Shown here: positions 27,202 to 35,647 of the stretch, piece by piece
Layout: each line of letters opens with the position of its first letter
Position numbering within the stretch: position 1 is the first letter of the stretch
Assembly: GCA_945872365.1 (NCBI GenBank)
Contig: CAMBZJ010000002.1
Location: 1-64,000, forward strand
From: Klebsiella pneumoniae
GTDB taxonomy: Bacteria > Desulfobacterota > Binatia > UBA12015
Reading direction: 5' to 3'
Length of the DNA: 64,000 bases
Notes under the pieces: model-generated
The model's input: only the letters and a program-made list of their open reading frames with translations
The model's database searches: none
Told to the model about the DNA's origin: nothing
Program-made: the position numbers and the translations under genes

Positions 27202-28815
27202 ATGGGCAGGTACCAGTCGCTTTTTGGCCTTATCGGCCTGATCGCTTTCCTGTTCGGCCTGATCGCGTTCTGGCTCACCGGAGAGCCGTCGCTCTACGTC
27301 CTCTTCCACCTGCTGCTCGGTATCGCGCTGCTTCTGTGGTTCGCTGCGACTCGCTTCCGGGATCTGGGCCGGCTGCTCGCCTCACGTTCGACGAAGTATG
27401 GCGCCAACATGGCGCTCTCCTCGCTTCTCTTTCTGACGCTGCTGGCCGGCATCAACTGGCTCGGGGCGCGCTACAACCAGCGCCTCGACACGAGCGAATC
27501 CGGGGCGTTCAGCCTCTCGCCCCAGACCAGGAGCGTGCTCGACGGCATGCCGGGCGAGGTCGTCCTGCAGGCCTTCCTCGAGGGTGGCCACGGCCCCGCG
27601 ATCGAAACCGTCCTCGACAGCTTTGCCGCCGGGTCCAAGAGCGTCCGGGTCGACCTGATCGACCCCGACAAGCAGCCCGAACTCGCCGAGAAGTACGCCG
27701 TCCGCAACTACGGAACCGTGCGGGTCGTGCACCGCACGCCCGATTGCAGCGACGATGGGCCGGTCGCGGTGAAGGGCCCTTCCACCGGGGACGCGACGGC
27801 CCCCACCGCATGCCAATCGACCACTGTCACGCAGCCCACCGAGGAGGCGCTGACCAACGCGATCATCAAGGTGAGTCGCGCGACGAAACAGACGCTCTGC
27901 TTCGTCGAGGGGGGCGGCGAACCCGACCCCGAGGACCTCGAGAGCCCCGGTGGCTACGGCCAGGCGCGCATGGCGCTGGTCGCCGAGAACTACTCCACCA
28001 AGAAGGTATTCCTCGCACGCGACGCGAAGGTACCCGACGACTGCGACATCCTCGCGTTGCTCGGTCCGCAGAAGCCCGTCAGCGCCGAGGAGGTGAAGGC
28101 CCTCGATGACCATCTCGGCCGCGGTGGTCGTGCCCTCGTCATGCTCTCGCCCGGGACCGCCGAACCCTTGAAGCGGGTACTTGCCGCCTACGGCGTCGAT
28201 CTCGGCGACGACGTCGTCATCGACCAAGTGATCGACGTGCTGCGCGGGCCGCAGAAGGTGATGGACCAGTACGTCACCGATTACGGCGAGCACCCGATCA
28301 CCAAAGCATTGCGCGACCGTACGCTCTTTCGGTTCACGCGCAGCGTCGCACCGAAGGACGGACTCCCGGGAGTCTCCGCAGTCTCGATCGCCAAGTCGAG
28401 TCCGACCAGTTGGGCGGAGACCGACCTGCCGCGCCTCTTTCAGCAGGGCCAGGCGGAACTCGACCCGGCGGCCGACCACAAGGGGCCGATCTCGATCGCC
28501 GTCGCTTCCGAGGCCAAGTCGAAGGACCCCGGCAAGGGCGGGAAGGACGCACGACTTGTGGTCTTCGGCACCGCGAAGATCGCCGAGAACCGCGGCATCG
28601 ACCAGTTCTACAACCGCGACCTCTTCCTGAACTCCGTGGGCTGGCTCGGAAACCAGGAAGAACTGCTCTCGCTGCGGCCGCGCACCGTGCGCGCCTCGCG
28701 GGTGCGTTTCGACGCCTCGGAGGCCGCGCGCATCTTCTATCTCTCGGTTCTCGTCCTGCCCGAGTTGCTGCTCATCGCCGGCCTCGCCGTCTGGTGGAGA
28801 CGCTCGAGCCTCTGA
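27202..28815 (+). CDS. GldG-like membrane protein with large periplasmic domain
   Basis: 537 residues. Two N-terminal membrane helices (residues 5-25 and 30-52), a third near 75-92 (SSLLFLTLLAGINWLGAR), then a periplasmic alpha/beta domain of the type found in GldG and DUF4350 (FSLSPQTRSVL, CDILALLGPQKPVSAEEVKAL, VVFGTAKIAEN) and a C-terminal span (VLVLPELLLIAGLAVWW) just before the end. It follows the permease by seven bases and should complete an ABC-2 exporter together with the next gene. Confidence 0.88.
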   Translation: MGRYQSLFGLIGLIAFLFGLIAFWLTGEPSLYVLFHLLLGIALLLWFAATRFRDLGRLLASRSTKYGANMALSSLLFLTLLAGINWLGARYNQRLDTSESGAFSLSPQTRSVLDGMPGEVVLQAFLEGGHGPAIETVLDSFAAGSKSVRVDLIDPDKQPELAEKYAVRNYGTVRVVHRTPDCSDDGPVAVKGPSTGDATAPTACQSTTVTQPTEEALTNAIIKVSRATKQTLCFVEGGGEPDPEDLESPGGYGQARMALVAENYSTKKVFLARDAKVPDDCDILALLGPQKPVSAEEVKALDDHLGRGGRALVMLSPGTAEPLKRVLAAYGVDLGDDVVIDQVIDVLRGPQKVMDQYVTDYGEHPITKALRDRTLFRFTRSVAPKDGLPGVSAVSIAKSSPTSWAETDLPRLFQQGQAELDPAADHKGPISIAVASEAKSKDPGKGGKDARLVVFGTAKIAENRGIDQFYNRDLFLNSVGWLGNQEELLSLRPRTVRASRVRFDASEAARIFYLSVLVLPELLLIAGLAVWWRRSSL

Positions 28816-28840
28816 GAGGCGCCTCCGGGCCGATACCGCC

Positions 28841-30211
28841 ATGAACTTCCGCTCGACGCTCGTACTCGCCCTTCTGGTCGCGGCGCTCGGCGCATGGCTC
28901 TGGCGGGTGGAACGGCCCAAGGTCGAGCAGGAGTCGGCGAAGAAGACGCTCCTAGCCTTCCCGCGCGACCGGGTCACCGGGATCGAACTCGCCTACCCCG
29001 ACGTGTCGATCACGCTGCGTCGCAACGACGGCACCTGGCAGGTCATGGCTCCGGTCGAGGCCCCGGCCGACGCCGGCACCGTGCGCGACCTCCTCGCAGC
29101 GATCGGCGAGGCCGAGAGCAAGAAGGTCGTGGCTGAGAAGGCGGATTCGCCCGCGCTCTATGGTCTCGACGCCCCGGCGGCCACGGTGACGCTCGTACTC
29201 GACGACGGCACGCGGCTCCCGAGCCTGCGCGTCGGCAGGACGACGCCGGTCGGCCACTCGGCCTACGCGCAGGTGGGCGACAACCCTTCGGTGCTGCTGA
29301 CCACGGCTGCGTTCCACGCGGGCGTGCGCAAGAGCGTCGCCGACCTGCGCGACAAGACGATCCTCGCCTTCCATGGCGACGCATTGCGCGAGGTACGGAT
29401 TCTCGCCAACGGCCGCTCGGAGGTCGTGCTCGCGCGCGAGGGCGACGCATGGCGTCTCGCGCGCCCGTTCGCGACCCCGGCCGATGCCTCTCAGGTCCAG
29501 GGGTTTCTCAGCACGCTCGAAAGCCTGCGCGCCGACGGCTTCGTCGACGGCGTTCCCACGAGCGAGCAGGGCCTTCTTCCCCCCGAGCGCACCGTCACGC
29601 TGGTGCCGCGCGAGGGCGTACCGCTCGAACTCCTGGTCGGTCGCACGAGCGGCGAGGACGGCGAGAAGAAGGTCTTCGTCGCGCGCGGCGCCAGAGGGCC
29701 GGTCTACTCGGTATCCGAGACCCTCGCCGTCAACCTGACGAAGGAAGCAGGCGACTTCCGCGACAAGACGATCGTCACGGTCGCGCGCGAATCGGTCGCC
29801 TCGGTTGTCGTCACCCGGGCCGACGGCGAGGGCTTTACCCTCGAAAAGAAGGGTGAGCACTGGACGCTCGCCGGTCCCGCCACGCCGGCCGAGACGGCCC
29901 GGCAGGCTCTCCTCGACCGGTTCGCGGAGGATGCACGCACGCTGCGCGGTTCGGAGGTCGCCGCCGAGCCGGCGGATGCCCACGCGCTGGGCCTCGACCA
30001 TCCCGCAGTGGCAATCGCCCTGCGCGGGACCGACGGGGCCACGCTGGCCACGATTCGCATCGCCGAGCGAGATGGGGCGGGCCGCAAGGAAGCGTTGGCC
30101 GGCGTCGAGGGTGGGAGCGTCGCGTGGACCCTCGCCGAACACGTCTTCCAGCGGATCGATCGCAAGCGCGCCGACTTCCTCGATACGGCGACACCCGCAC
30201 CCGCCGCCTGA
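28841..30211 (+). CDS. DUF4340 domain protein
   Basis: 456 residues. One N-terminal membrane anchor (STLVLALLVAALGAWLWRVE), then two or three tandem beta-rich DUF4340 repeats, each with a Gly-Leu-Asp-x-Pro turn (YGLDAPAATVTLVLDDGT, HALGLDHPAVAIALRGTDG) and repeated DKTI strands (RDKTILAF, RDKTIVTV). The DUF4340 family is usually downstream of GldG-like genes, as here (25 bases). Role unknown: probably the periplasmic arm of the exporter. Ends at a hairpin shared with convergent hisC. Confidence 0.86.
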   Translation: MNFRSTLVLALLVAALGAWLWRVERPKVEQESAKKTLLAFPRDRVTGIELAYPDVSITLRRNDGTWQVMAPVEAPADAGTVRDLLAAIGEAESKKVVAEKADSPALYGLDAPAATVTLVLDDGTRLPSLRVGRTTPVGHSAYAQVGDNPSVLLTTAAFHAGVRKSVADLRDKTILAFHGDALREVRILANGRSEVVLAREGDAWRLARPFATPADASQVQGFLSTLESLRADGFVDGVPTSEQGLLPPERTVTLVPREGVPLELLVGRTSGEDGEKKVFVARGARGPVYSVSETLAVNLTKEAGDFRDKTIVTVARESVASVVVTRADGEGFTLEKKGEHWTLAGPATPAETARQALLDRFAEDARTLRGSEVAAEPADAHALGLDHPAVAIALRGTDGATLATIRIAERDGAGRKEALAGVEGGSVAWTLAEHVFQRIDRKRADFLDTATPAPAA

Positions 30212-30237
30212 TTCGCGGACGCGCAGCGGCGACACCG

Positions 30238-30270
30238 GCCCGCTCGCGGAGCTTCAGCCGGCGAGCGGGC
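30238..30270. terminator. Bidirectional hairpin between DUF4340 gene and hisC
   Basis: GCCCGCTCGC (30238-30247) pairs perfectly with GCGAGCGGGC (30261-30270), loop 13 bases. The hisC stop (30254-30256) lies in the loop, so the hairpin covers the last hisC codons. No T tract. Confidence 0.6.
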
Positions 30271-31327
30271 GCAGCTCCGCGAGGAACCGGTCGACCTGGG
30301 CATCGGTCCCGACCGAGATACGGAGCGCGTCGGGCAGACCCGCGAACCAGCGCACCAGGACTCCGCGCTCCTTCAAGGCGCGGGCGAGCCCTTCGAGCGA
30401 GCCTCCCTTCCCGTAGGCGAGGACGAAATTCGCCTGCGAGGGTACGACGCGGAACCCCATCGAACCGAGTTCGCCCTCGAGTCGCGCGCGTGTCGCTCGC
30501 ACCTTCGCGACGTTCGCCCGCATCGTCGCCTGGTCCTCGAGGGCCGCGAGCGCACCCGCCTGCGCGAGCCGATCGAGGTTGTAGGAGTCCTTCACCTTGG
30601 CGAGTTGGGCGGCGAGCGCGGGCGAGGTCATCGCGAGCCCGACGCGCAGGCCCGCGAGCGAGTACGACTTCGAGAAGCTGCGCAGGACCACGAGGTTCCC
30701 GAGACGCTCCACGAGGCCGACGGCACTTCCGTCGGAGAAGTCGACGTAGGCCTCGTCGGAGACCACGACCGCGTCGGGATTCTCGCGCGCGAGCCTCTCG
30801 ATCACCGGGAGCGGCGTCAGGGTCCCTGAGGGGGCGTTCGGGTTGCAGACGAAGAAGAGACGGGCGCCGCAGGTGAAGAGCTCACTCGGCAGGGTCCAGT
30901 CCGCGGGAAAGGGGAAGTGCAATACGCGCCCGTCCTGAAGGGCGACCAACGTGTCGTAGAGCGAGTAGGTCGGTACCGGGTAGGCGACGCGGTCGCCGGG
31001 GCCGACGACTGCGCGCAGCAGCATCGCGAGGAGTTCGTCCGAGCCGTTGCCGACCACGACGCCTGCGGGGTCGACCCCGTAGAGTCGCGCCGCGGTCTCG
31101 CGCAGCGGGCGCGCGTCGGGGCTCGGGTAGAGGTGGAGGCTAGAGGCCGCGGCAGCGATCGCCTCGGCGACCCGCGGCGACGGCGGGTAGGGATTCTCGT
31201 TCGTGTTGAGCTTCAGGACCGCCGGGTCCTGCGGCTGCTCGCCGGGAACGTAGCCCGCGAGGGCCGCGACGTTGGGTCGCACGAGGCGGCGCACGTCGAG
31301 GGGGTTCGATCTCGAAGGAGTGCTCAT
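30254..31327 (-). CDS. hisC: Histidinol-phosphate aminotransferase
   Basis: 357 residues, fold type I PLP enzyme. LNTNENPYPPSPRV and the PNAPSG motif bind substrate and cofactor; the PLP Lys is in SFSKSYSLAGLRVG; the C-terminal LRISVGTDAQVDRFL holds the carboxylate-binding Arg. It converts histidinol phosphate to imidazole acetol phosphate reversibly and may also serve aromatic amino acids. It is isolated: no other his genes are nearby. ATG 31327 was chosen over an in-frame TTG at 31339. Confidence 0.92.
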   Translation of the reverse strand: MSTPSRSNPLDVRRLVRPNVAALAGYVPGEQPQDPAVLKLNTNENPYPPSPRVAEAIAAAASSLHLYPSPDARPLRETAARLYGVDPAGVVVGNGSDELLAMLLRAVVGPGDRVAYPVPTYSLYDTLVALQDGRVLHFPFPADWTLPSELFTCGARLFFVCNPNAPSGTLTPLPVIERLARENPDAVVVSDEAYVDFSDGSAVGLVERLGNLVVLRSFSKSYSLAGLRVGLAMTSPALAAQLAKVKDSYNLDRLAQAGALAALEDQATMRANVAKVRATRARLEGELGSMGFRVVPSQANFVLAYGKGGSLEGLARALKERGVLVRWFAGLPDALRISVGTDAQVDRFLAELRPLAG

Positions 31328-31509
31328 CGGAGTCCGCAACGGGCCCGGCCCAGCCGGCCCTAAAGTCGGGGGCGCCAGTGACCGATTTCGCTCTCGGGGG
31401 ACGGCGCCGAGTGAAGCTCAGGATGACCCATAGCGCATGGCCACGTCGGTCCGCACGAGGAGTCGGTCACCGTCCTCGGCGTGCTAGGCGAACGCCGTCC
31501 CACCCTGCA

Positions 31510-31542
31510 CTGATCGCCGCGCGGGGGCGGGCGGCGGATCAG
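31510..31542 (-). terminator. Hairpin at the end of the transglycosylase gene
   Basis: CTGATC plus GCCGC (31510-31520) pairs with GCGGC plus GATCAG (31531-31542), with one bulged G. The gene's stop (31539-31541) is inside the right arm. The 199-base gap from here to hisC holds no open frame that I trust. Confidence 0.5.
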
Positions 31543-32630
31543 ATCTCGGAGCGGTAGCCGGGCGTACCGGGTCCCTGGACCCGACCGTTGCGCCAGGCTG
31601 CGTAGCCGAGTTCGAAGCGCTTGCCGGTCCCATGGGGCAGTCGCACCGGATAGCCCTCGTCGACCGCCGGAACCACGCCCCGCCGCAGGGAGGGATTCAA
31701 TTCCGCGACAGCCTCCCGGGTGCTGCCACACAGGGTCGCTATCGTCCCGATGTCGAGGCGCTGCGAGACCAGCGCCGTATCGTAGCGCAGGGGCGTCTCG
31801 TGCTCGACGTCGGCGAGACCGAAGTCCGCGGGCCGGCTCGCGATGAGCGCGGTCGCCAGCACCTTGGGTACGTAGGCACGGGTCTCGCCGGGCAGACGAT
31901 CGGCGAGGCCCCAGAAGTCGGTCGCACCCGGGCGTGCCGAGAGGGCACGGTCGACCGTGCCGGGCCCCGCGTTGTAGGCGGCGATGGCCAGGTCCCAGCG
32001 GGCGAAGCGATCGTATAGGTCGCGCAGCAGGTGGGCCGCTGCGCGGGTCGCCTTCTCCGGGTCGCGCCGCTCGTCGATCTCGCGGTTCACGACCAGCCCG
32101 TAGCGCTGGGCCGTCGGCGCCGTGAACTGCCAGATGCCCACGGCCCGCGCCGGGCTGACCGCGGACAGCGAGAAGTTGCTCTCGATGATCGGCAGGAAGC
32201 CTAGTGCAAGCGGCACGCCGACCGCCCGGAATTCGCGGCGGATGATGCCCATGTAGCGGGCCGCCGACCCGAGGCCGCGGCGCAGCTTCTCCGGCTCGCG
32301 TTCGAGCATGGTTTCGGCCCGGGAAACCACCTTGGGGTCGCTTGCCTCGGGCCACAGGCTCTCGGTCCCGGCCAGGAAGGCCTCAGCCCTGTCCATCGCC
32401 AAGGATTCGTCCCAGCCAACGTAGGAGGTACCGTCGAGCGGCTGGACGTCCGCAGCCACGTGGGGCGACGTGCGGGAAGACGATAGCCCGGAGAGGGATG
32501 CGGCCACCTCGTGCGAGACGCCCGGGTTCATGCGGGAGGTGTCGAGCATGGAGGCCGGCCGCAGCCCCGGCTGGGCACAGCCGGCACCGAACAGAACCAT
32601 CCCTACTGCTGCAGCTATCAGGACTCGCAT
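31539..32630 (-). CDS. Lytic transglycosylase lipoprotein (MltD-like)
   Basis: 363 residues. Lipobox in VLFGAGC (Cys18). The SLT domain (about 130-240) has the catalytic Glu in LGFLPIIESNFSLSA, then AVGIWQFTAPTAQRYGL and WDLAIAAYNAGPGTV, the usual GxWQ and AYN motifs. The C-terminal 90 residues are LysM-like but weak (IGTIATLCGSTREAVAELNP). It cleaves peptidoglycan glycan strands in the periplasm, attached to a membrane. Strong promoter and a leader of about 130 bases precede it; GAGGAGG is the ribosome site. A second, longer relative is at 42687. Confidence 0.9.
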   Translation of the reverse strand: MRVLIAAAVGMVLFGAGCAQPGLRPASMLDTSRMNPGVSHEVAASLSGLSSSRTSPHVAADVQPLDGTSYVGWDESLAMDRAEAFLAGTESLWPEASDPKVVSRAETMLEREPEKLRRGLGSAARYMGIIRREFRAVGVPLALGFLPIIESNFSLSAVSPARAVGIWQFTAPTAQRYGLVVNREIDERRDPEKATRAAAHLLRDLYDRFARWDLAIAAYNAGPGTVDRALSARPGATDFWGLADRLPGETRAYVPKVLATALIASRPADFGLADVEHETPLRYDTALVSQRLDIGTIATLCGSTREAVAELNPSLRRGVVPAVDEGYPVRLPHGTGKRFELGYAAWRNGRVQGPGTPGYRSEI

Positions 32631-32767
32631 GCGCGCCTCCTCTGGCTGATCCAGCCACCCAGCCCGATCACGGCGTGACCCGGAGCCGATGGCCTTTCCT
32701 CTTGGTCGCCCGGAAAACCTTGTCCCCGCGGGATCCCTCCCTGGAACGGTGGCTTTCGGACCCAGCG
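32631..32767 (-). promoter_or_regulatory. Long 5' leader of the transglycosylase gene, possible cis-regulatory RNA
   Basis: About 130 bases between the predicted transcription start and ATG 32630, rich in short inverted repeats. The last one, TGGCTG-GAT-CAGCCA (32643-32657 on the complement), abuts the GAGGAGG ribosome site and could gate it. I recognise no known riboswitch class in it. Calling it a leader relies on the promoter just upstream. Confidence 0.35.
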
Positions 32768-32796
32768 TTTAAACCCGGGCTGGACCCTACTGTCAA
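32768..32796 (-). promoter_or_regulatory. Strong sigma70-type promoter for the transglycosylase gene
   Basis: On the minus strand, TTGACA (32796-32791), spacer of 17, TTTAAA (32773-32768). It is the best vegetative promoter match I see in the window, in otherwise G+C-rich DNA, and lies in the gap between two divergent genes. Confidence 0.7.
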
Positions 32797-32893
32797 TCGG
32801 GGGGCCATGACAGACGTCAGCCGTGACGAAATCTTACCGAGGCCCCTGCGGGGCCCCTTGCCGTTGCCGTCCACTCGGGGATAGAGGCGGGCC

Positions 32894-33457
32894 ATGGAGC
32901 GAAACAGCGAGCGCCAGATCCGGATCCTGTCCCCCGCCGCCCCCGGTCCCGGCGAGGGGCGGCCCCTCTGCCCCCGCCCGGCCTCTCTGAGGGGCCTCCG
33001 CCTGGGCATCCGCCGGGACCGGACGTGGCGGTCGTTCGAGGTCTTCACCGACGAGTTCGCCCGGATCGGCCGAGAGCGTCTCGGCCTGACCGATGTGGTC
33101 CTCTTCGACCCCGGCACCCGCATCGGGACGCCCGAGGCCGAGAGCGCCAGGGTGGTCGATTTCGCCCGCGCGGTGGAGGTAGCCATCGTCGGCCTCGGCA
33201 CCTGAGGCTCCTGCACGTCGTGGAGTGTCCACGACTCCGTCACCACCGAGTTCGCGGGAACGCCAGCCGTCGTCGTCGTCACCGAGGCTTTCGCCAACCT
33301 GGCGCGCGCTTCCGCGACCGGGCGCGGTTGTGCCGCCCTTCCGATGGTCGTCCTACCCCACCCGATGGAGGGGCGCCCGCACGCCGAGATCCGGCGGATC
33401 GCCGCGGAGCGCTTCGACGAGATCGTGGCCGCATTGGTCGCGCCGCGGTCAGCTTGA
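32894..33457 (+). CDS. UGSC-family selenoprotein, read through an in-frame UGA
   Basis: 187 residues if TGA 33203-33205 is read as selenocysteine (Sec104). The motif is G-L-G-T-U104-G-S-C107-T-S-W-S-V-H-D, the hallmark of the UGSC proteins known from selenoproteome surveys. Downstream residues AVVVVTEAF and MVVLPHPMEGRPHAEI continue the family to a normal TGA at 33455-33457. Upstream: IRILSPAAPGP, RPASLRGLRLGI and VVLFDP are also family-like. A perfect hairpin begins 11 bases after the UGA. Function is not known; Sec with Cys at +3 suggests thiol redox or metal chemistry. No sel genes are in the window. Confidence 0.9.
33217..33235 (+). promoter_or_regulatory. Bacterial SECIS hairpin in the selenoprotein mRNA
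   Basis: GTCGTGG (33217-33223) pairs perfectly with CCACGAC (33229-33235) around the loop AGTGT, which has a G at its second position. The loop starts 18 bases after the UGA, inside the known distance range for SelB-binding bacterial elements. The hairpin is within the coding sequence, as expected. Confidence 0.8.
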
Positions 33458-33488
33458 CCCCGGACGGCCGGGAATCCCATATCCGGGC

Positions 33489-34598
33489 ATGGCACGGGGA
33501 ACGCTCGTCTCGGAGGCTCTCTCGGTGGGCGACGACCCGGTCGCCGTCTTCGAATTGTTCGAGAGCCGAGGCTGGGGCGACGGCCTGCCGGTCATCCCCC
33601 CGACCGAGGAACGCGTCCAGGCGATGCTCGACGCCACACCGCTGGCCCCCTCGCACCTCGTCGGCCTCGTCGACCCGCGACGCGGAGCCGCCACCGTCGA
33701 GAAGATCGCGATCAACGCCGTGCTCGCCGGGTGCGCACCCGCGGTCTTCCCCGCGGTCCTCGCGGCGGTCGAGGCGATCACCCGCCCCGAGTTCAACCTG
33801 CACGCCCTCGCGACGACGACCTGCAGCGCCACACCGGCGCTCATGCTCAACGGACCGGCCCGCGACGCACTCGGCATCGAGTGCGGCTACTCCTGCCTCG
33901 GCCACAACGGACGGGCCAACGCGACGATCGGCCGTGCCCTGCGACTCGTCATGCGCAACATCGGCGGATCGATCCCCGGCGAGGTCTCCAAGTCCTGCTT
34001 CGGCCAGCCGGGCCGACTCTCGCTCTGTTTCGGCGAGTGGGAGGAACGCAGCCCCTGGGAGCCCTTCCACGTGCGCCGGGGTTTCGCGCGCGACGAGAGC
34101 GTGATGACCGTCACCTGCGCCACCGGAACCCAGGACATCGCCGACATCTTCGCCGAGAGCGGCGAGGACCTGGTTCGCGTGCTCGCCCACGGAATCGACT
34201 GGACCGGGAACAACAAGGTCCTCGTGCCGCAGGACAAGGGCGACATGCTGCTGCTGCTCTGCCCCGACTTCGCCGACAAGATCGCGCGCGACGGGCTCTC
34301 GGTCGCGGACGTCCAGCGCCTGCTCTTCGAGGGCACGCGCACGCCGCTTGATCGCTGGCCGCGCAGCTACTGGCCCAAGCTCGAAGCCCGCGGTTACGTC
34401 GAGAGCGACGGCACGGTACCGCTCGCGGCCCGGCCCGAGCAATTCCTGATCGCGGTCGCCGGCGGCCCCTCGGGCCACCACGCCCTCTACTTCTGCACGT
34501 TCGGCCTCACTTGGACGGTGAGCGTACCCTTCTCGACCGTCGACTCATCCGAGGCCGTGGGCGAGTCGTGCGAGATCCCGGCCGGGGGTACCCGGTGA
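33489..34598 (+). CDS. Conserved unknown protein encoded with the UGSC selenoprotein
   Basis: 369 residues, soluble, no signal peptide. I do not recognise a named domain. Eight Cys lie in the first 260 residues (82, 112, 132, 136, 170, 180, 210, 258), several in motif-like settings: LAGCAPAVFP, IECGYSCLGHNG, VSKSCFGQPG, TVTCATGTQ. Other distinctive parts: WGDGLPVIPPTEERV and ATVEKIAINAVLAGC. It starts 31 bases after the selenoprotein stop, so a shared transcript is likely; the thiol content suits a redox partner or a substrate enzyme (inference). Its stop overlaps the next start (GTGA). Confidence 0.8.
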   Translation: MARGTLVSEALSVGDDPVAVFELFESRGWGDGLPVIPPTEERVQAMLDATPLAPSHLVGLVDPRRGAATVEKIAINAVLAGCAPAVFPAVLAAVEAITRPEFNLHALATTTCSATPALMLNGPARDALGIECGYSCLGHNGRANATIGRALRLVMRNIGGSIPGEVSKSCFGQPGRLSLCFGEWEERSPWEPFHVRRGFARDESVMTVTCATGTQDIADIFAESGEDLVRVLAHGIDWTGNNKVLVPQDKGDMLLLLCPDFADKIARDGLSVADVQRLLFEGTRTPLDRWPRSYWPKLEARGYVESDGTVPLAARPEQFLIAVAGGPSGHHALYFCTFGLTWTVSVPFSTVDSSEAVGESCEIPAGGTR

Positions 34599-35131
34599 GG
34601 CACCCGGCCGTTCCCGGTCTCACCCGTACCCTCGCTGGCGCGCTGCTCTGCCTCGCACTGATCACGGACGGAAGAGCCCAGCCGCCGGCCGACCTCCTCC
34701 CCTACCGCCTCGCTTTCGGACGACCACTCTACGCACCCGGGACGGAAACCGCCGTCTACCTTTGGATCCAGGGCGGCCGGATCCGCCTGCGCTTCACGAC
34801 CGACGGTCAACCGCACCGCTTCGCCGGCGAAATGCGCACCGACCACGCGGGGCTCTTCGAGGACGTGATGCCGACCGGAGAAGAAGTGCGCATCCGGCAA
34901 CTGCGCCCCGGCAAGATCCTCTTCGAAACGCAGACCGCGAGCGCGGAGAACGGACTCGACGTGACGCTCGGCGGCAGCTTCGACCAACTCACGATCGACC
35001 TCGTGGTCGACGGCGCGCAGCGCGCCGACCTCCTGCGCATCGGCGAGGAAAAGCGGACGCCGGTCTCCCTTCCGGCACGCCTCGAACTCCGCAAGGCCGC
35101 CTCGAGCTGGATCGAGCGCTTCGGCTTCTGA
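34595..35131 (+). CDS. Secreted protein in the selenoprotein operon
   Basis: 178 residues from GTG 34595 overlapping the previous stop. A signal peptide (LTRTLAGALLCLALITDGRAQ) precedes a compact domain without Cys: YRLAFGRPLYAPGTETAVYLWIQGGRIRLRFTTDGQPHRF, then DVTLGGSFDQLTIDLVVDGAQ. I recognise no family; alternating strands suggest a beta-sandwich. Coupled translation with the Cys-containing gene links a periplasmic component to the selenoprotein locus. Confidence 0.66.
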   Translation: MRHPAVPGLTRTLAGALLCLALITDGRAQPPADLLPYRLAFGRPLYAPGTETAVYLWIQGGRIRLRFTTDGQPHRFAGEMRTDHAGLFEDVMPTGEEVRIRQLRPGKILFETQTASAENGLDVTLGGSFDQLTIDLVVDGAQRADLLRIGEEKRTPVSLPARLELRKAASSWIERFGF

Positions 35132-35142
35132 ACGACCGCCGC

Positions 35143-35592
35143 TCAGGACGGTCCGAGCACGAGTTCGATCGGCAGTCCGTCGGGGTCGCGCGCGAAGACC
35201 GCGACCCGCAGGCCGCCCATCTCGACGAGCGTCGCACGATCGACGGAACCACCGCCGGACTCAATCTCCGCCATCGCAGCATCGAGATCCGCCACCCGGA
35301 TGGAGAGATGGGTGAGCCCGAGATCGTTCATCCCGCGCCGCGGTGCGACGGCCGGCGAAGCTGGACGCGCATAGTGGAGCAACTCGATCCGGAAGCCGTC
35401 GCGTTCGAGGTAGACGGCGTGGAGGGCGACGCCCCGCAACGCCAGCAACTTGTCCGCCGCCTCGTTCTCGACGCGGAGTTCCGGGAACGCCCCGGAGGCC
35501 GCGAACCCTAGCGTATCGCGGTAGAACCGAAGCGATCGCTCCATGTCCGAGACGCAGATCCCGACGTGCGTGAGCCGTCCGCCGATGGCCAT
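35143..35592 (-). CDS. Glyoxalase/VOC-family protein
   Basis: 149 residues with two beta-alpha-beta-beta-beta modules. LTHVGICVSDMERSLRFYRDTLGF and LTHLSIRVADLDAAMAEIES each begin with the metal-ligand His, and ELLHY and GLPIELVL supply acidic partners, as in lactoylglutathione lyase-like and dioxygenase-like VOC proteins. It may act on methylglyoxal adducts, but many VOC members have other substrates. A short spacer separates it from hemB on the same strand; no functional link is evident. Confidence 0.85.
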   Translation of the reverse strand: MAIGGRLTHVGICVSDMERSLRFYRDTLGFAASGAFPELRVENEAADKLLALRGVALHAVYLERDGFRIELLHYARPASPAVAPRRGMNDLGLTHLSIRVADLDAAMAEIESGGGSVDRATLVEMGGLRVAVFARDPDGLPIELVLGPS

Positions 35593-35647
35593 CGTCCAAG
35601 CCTCCCCAGCCCCGCCCGCCGGAGCCTCTCGTCGCCGACGCGAAGGC

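Noticed and set aside
32631-32767. Cyclic-di-AMP or cyclic-di-GMP riboswitch in the transglycosylase leader
   Set aside because: The conserved cores of those aptamers are absent; only generic hairpins are seen.
32894-33205. 103-residue protein ending at TGA 33205
   Set aside because: The codon falls exactly in the G-T-U-G-S-C motif with a correctly placed hairpin, and homologous sequence continues beyond it.
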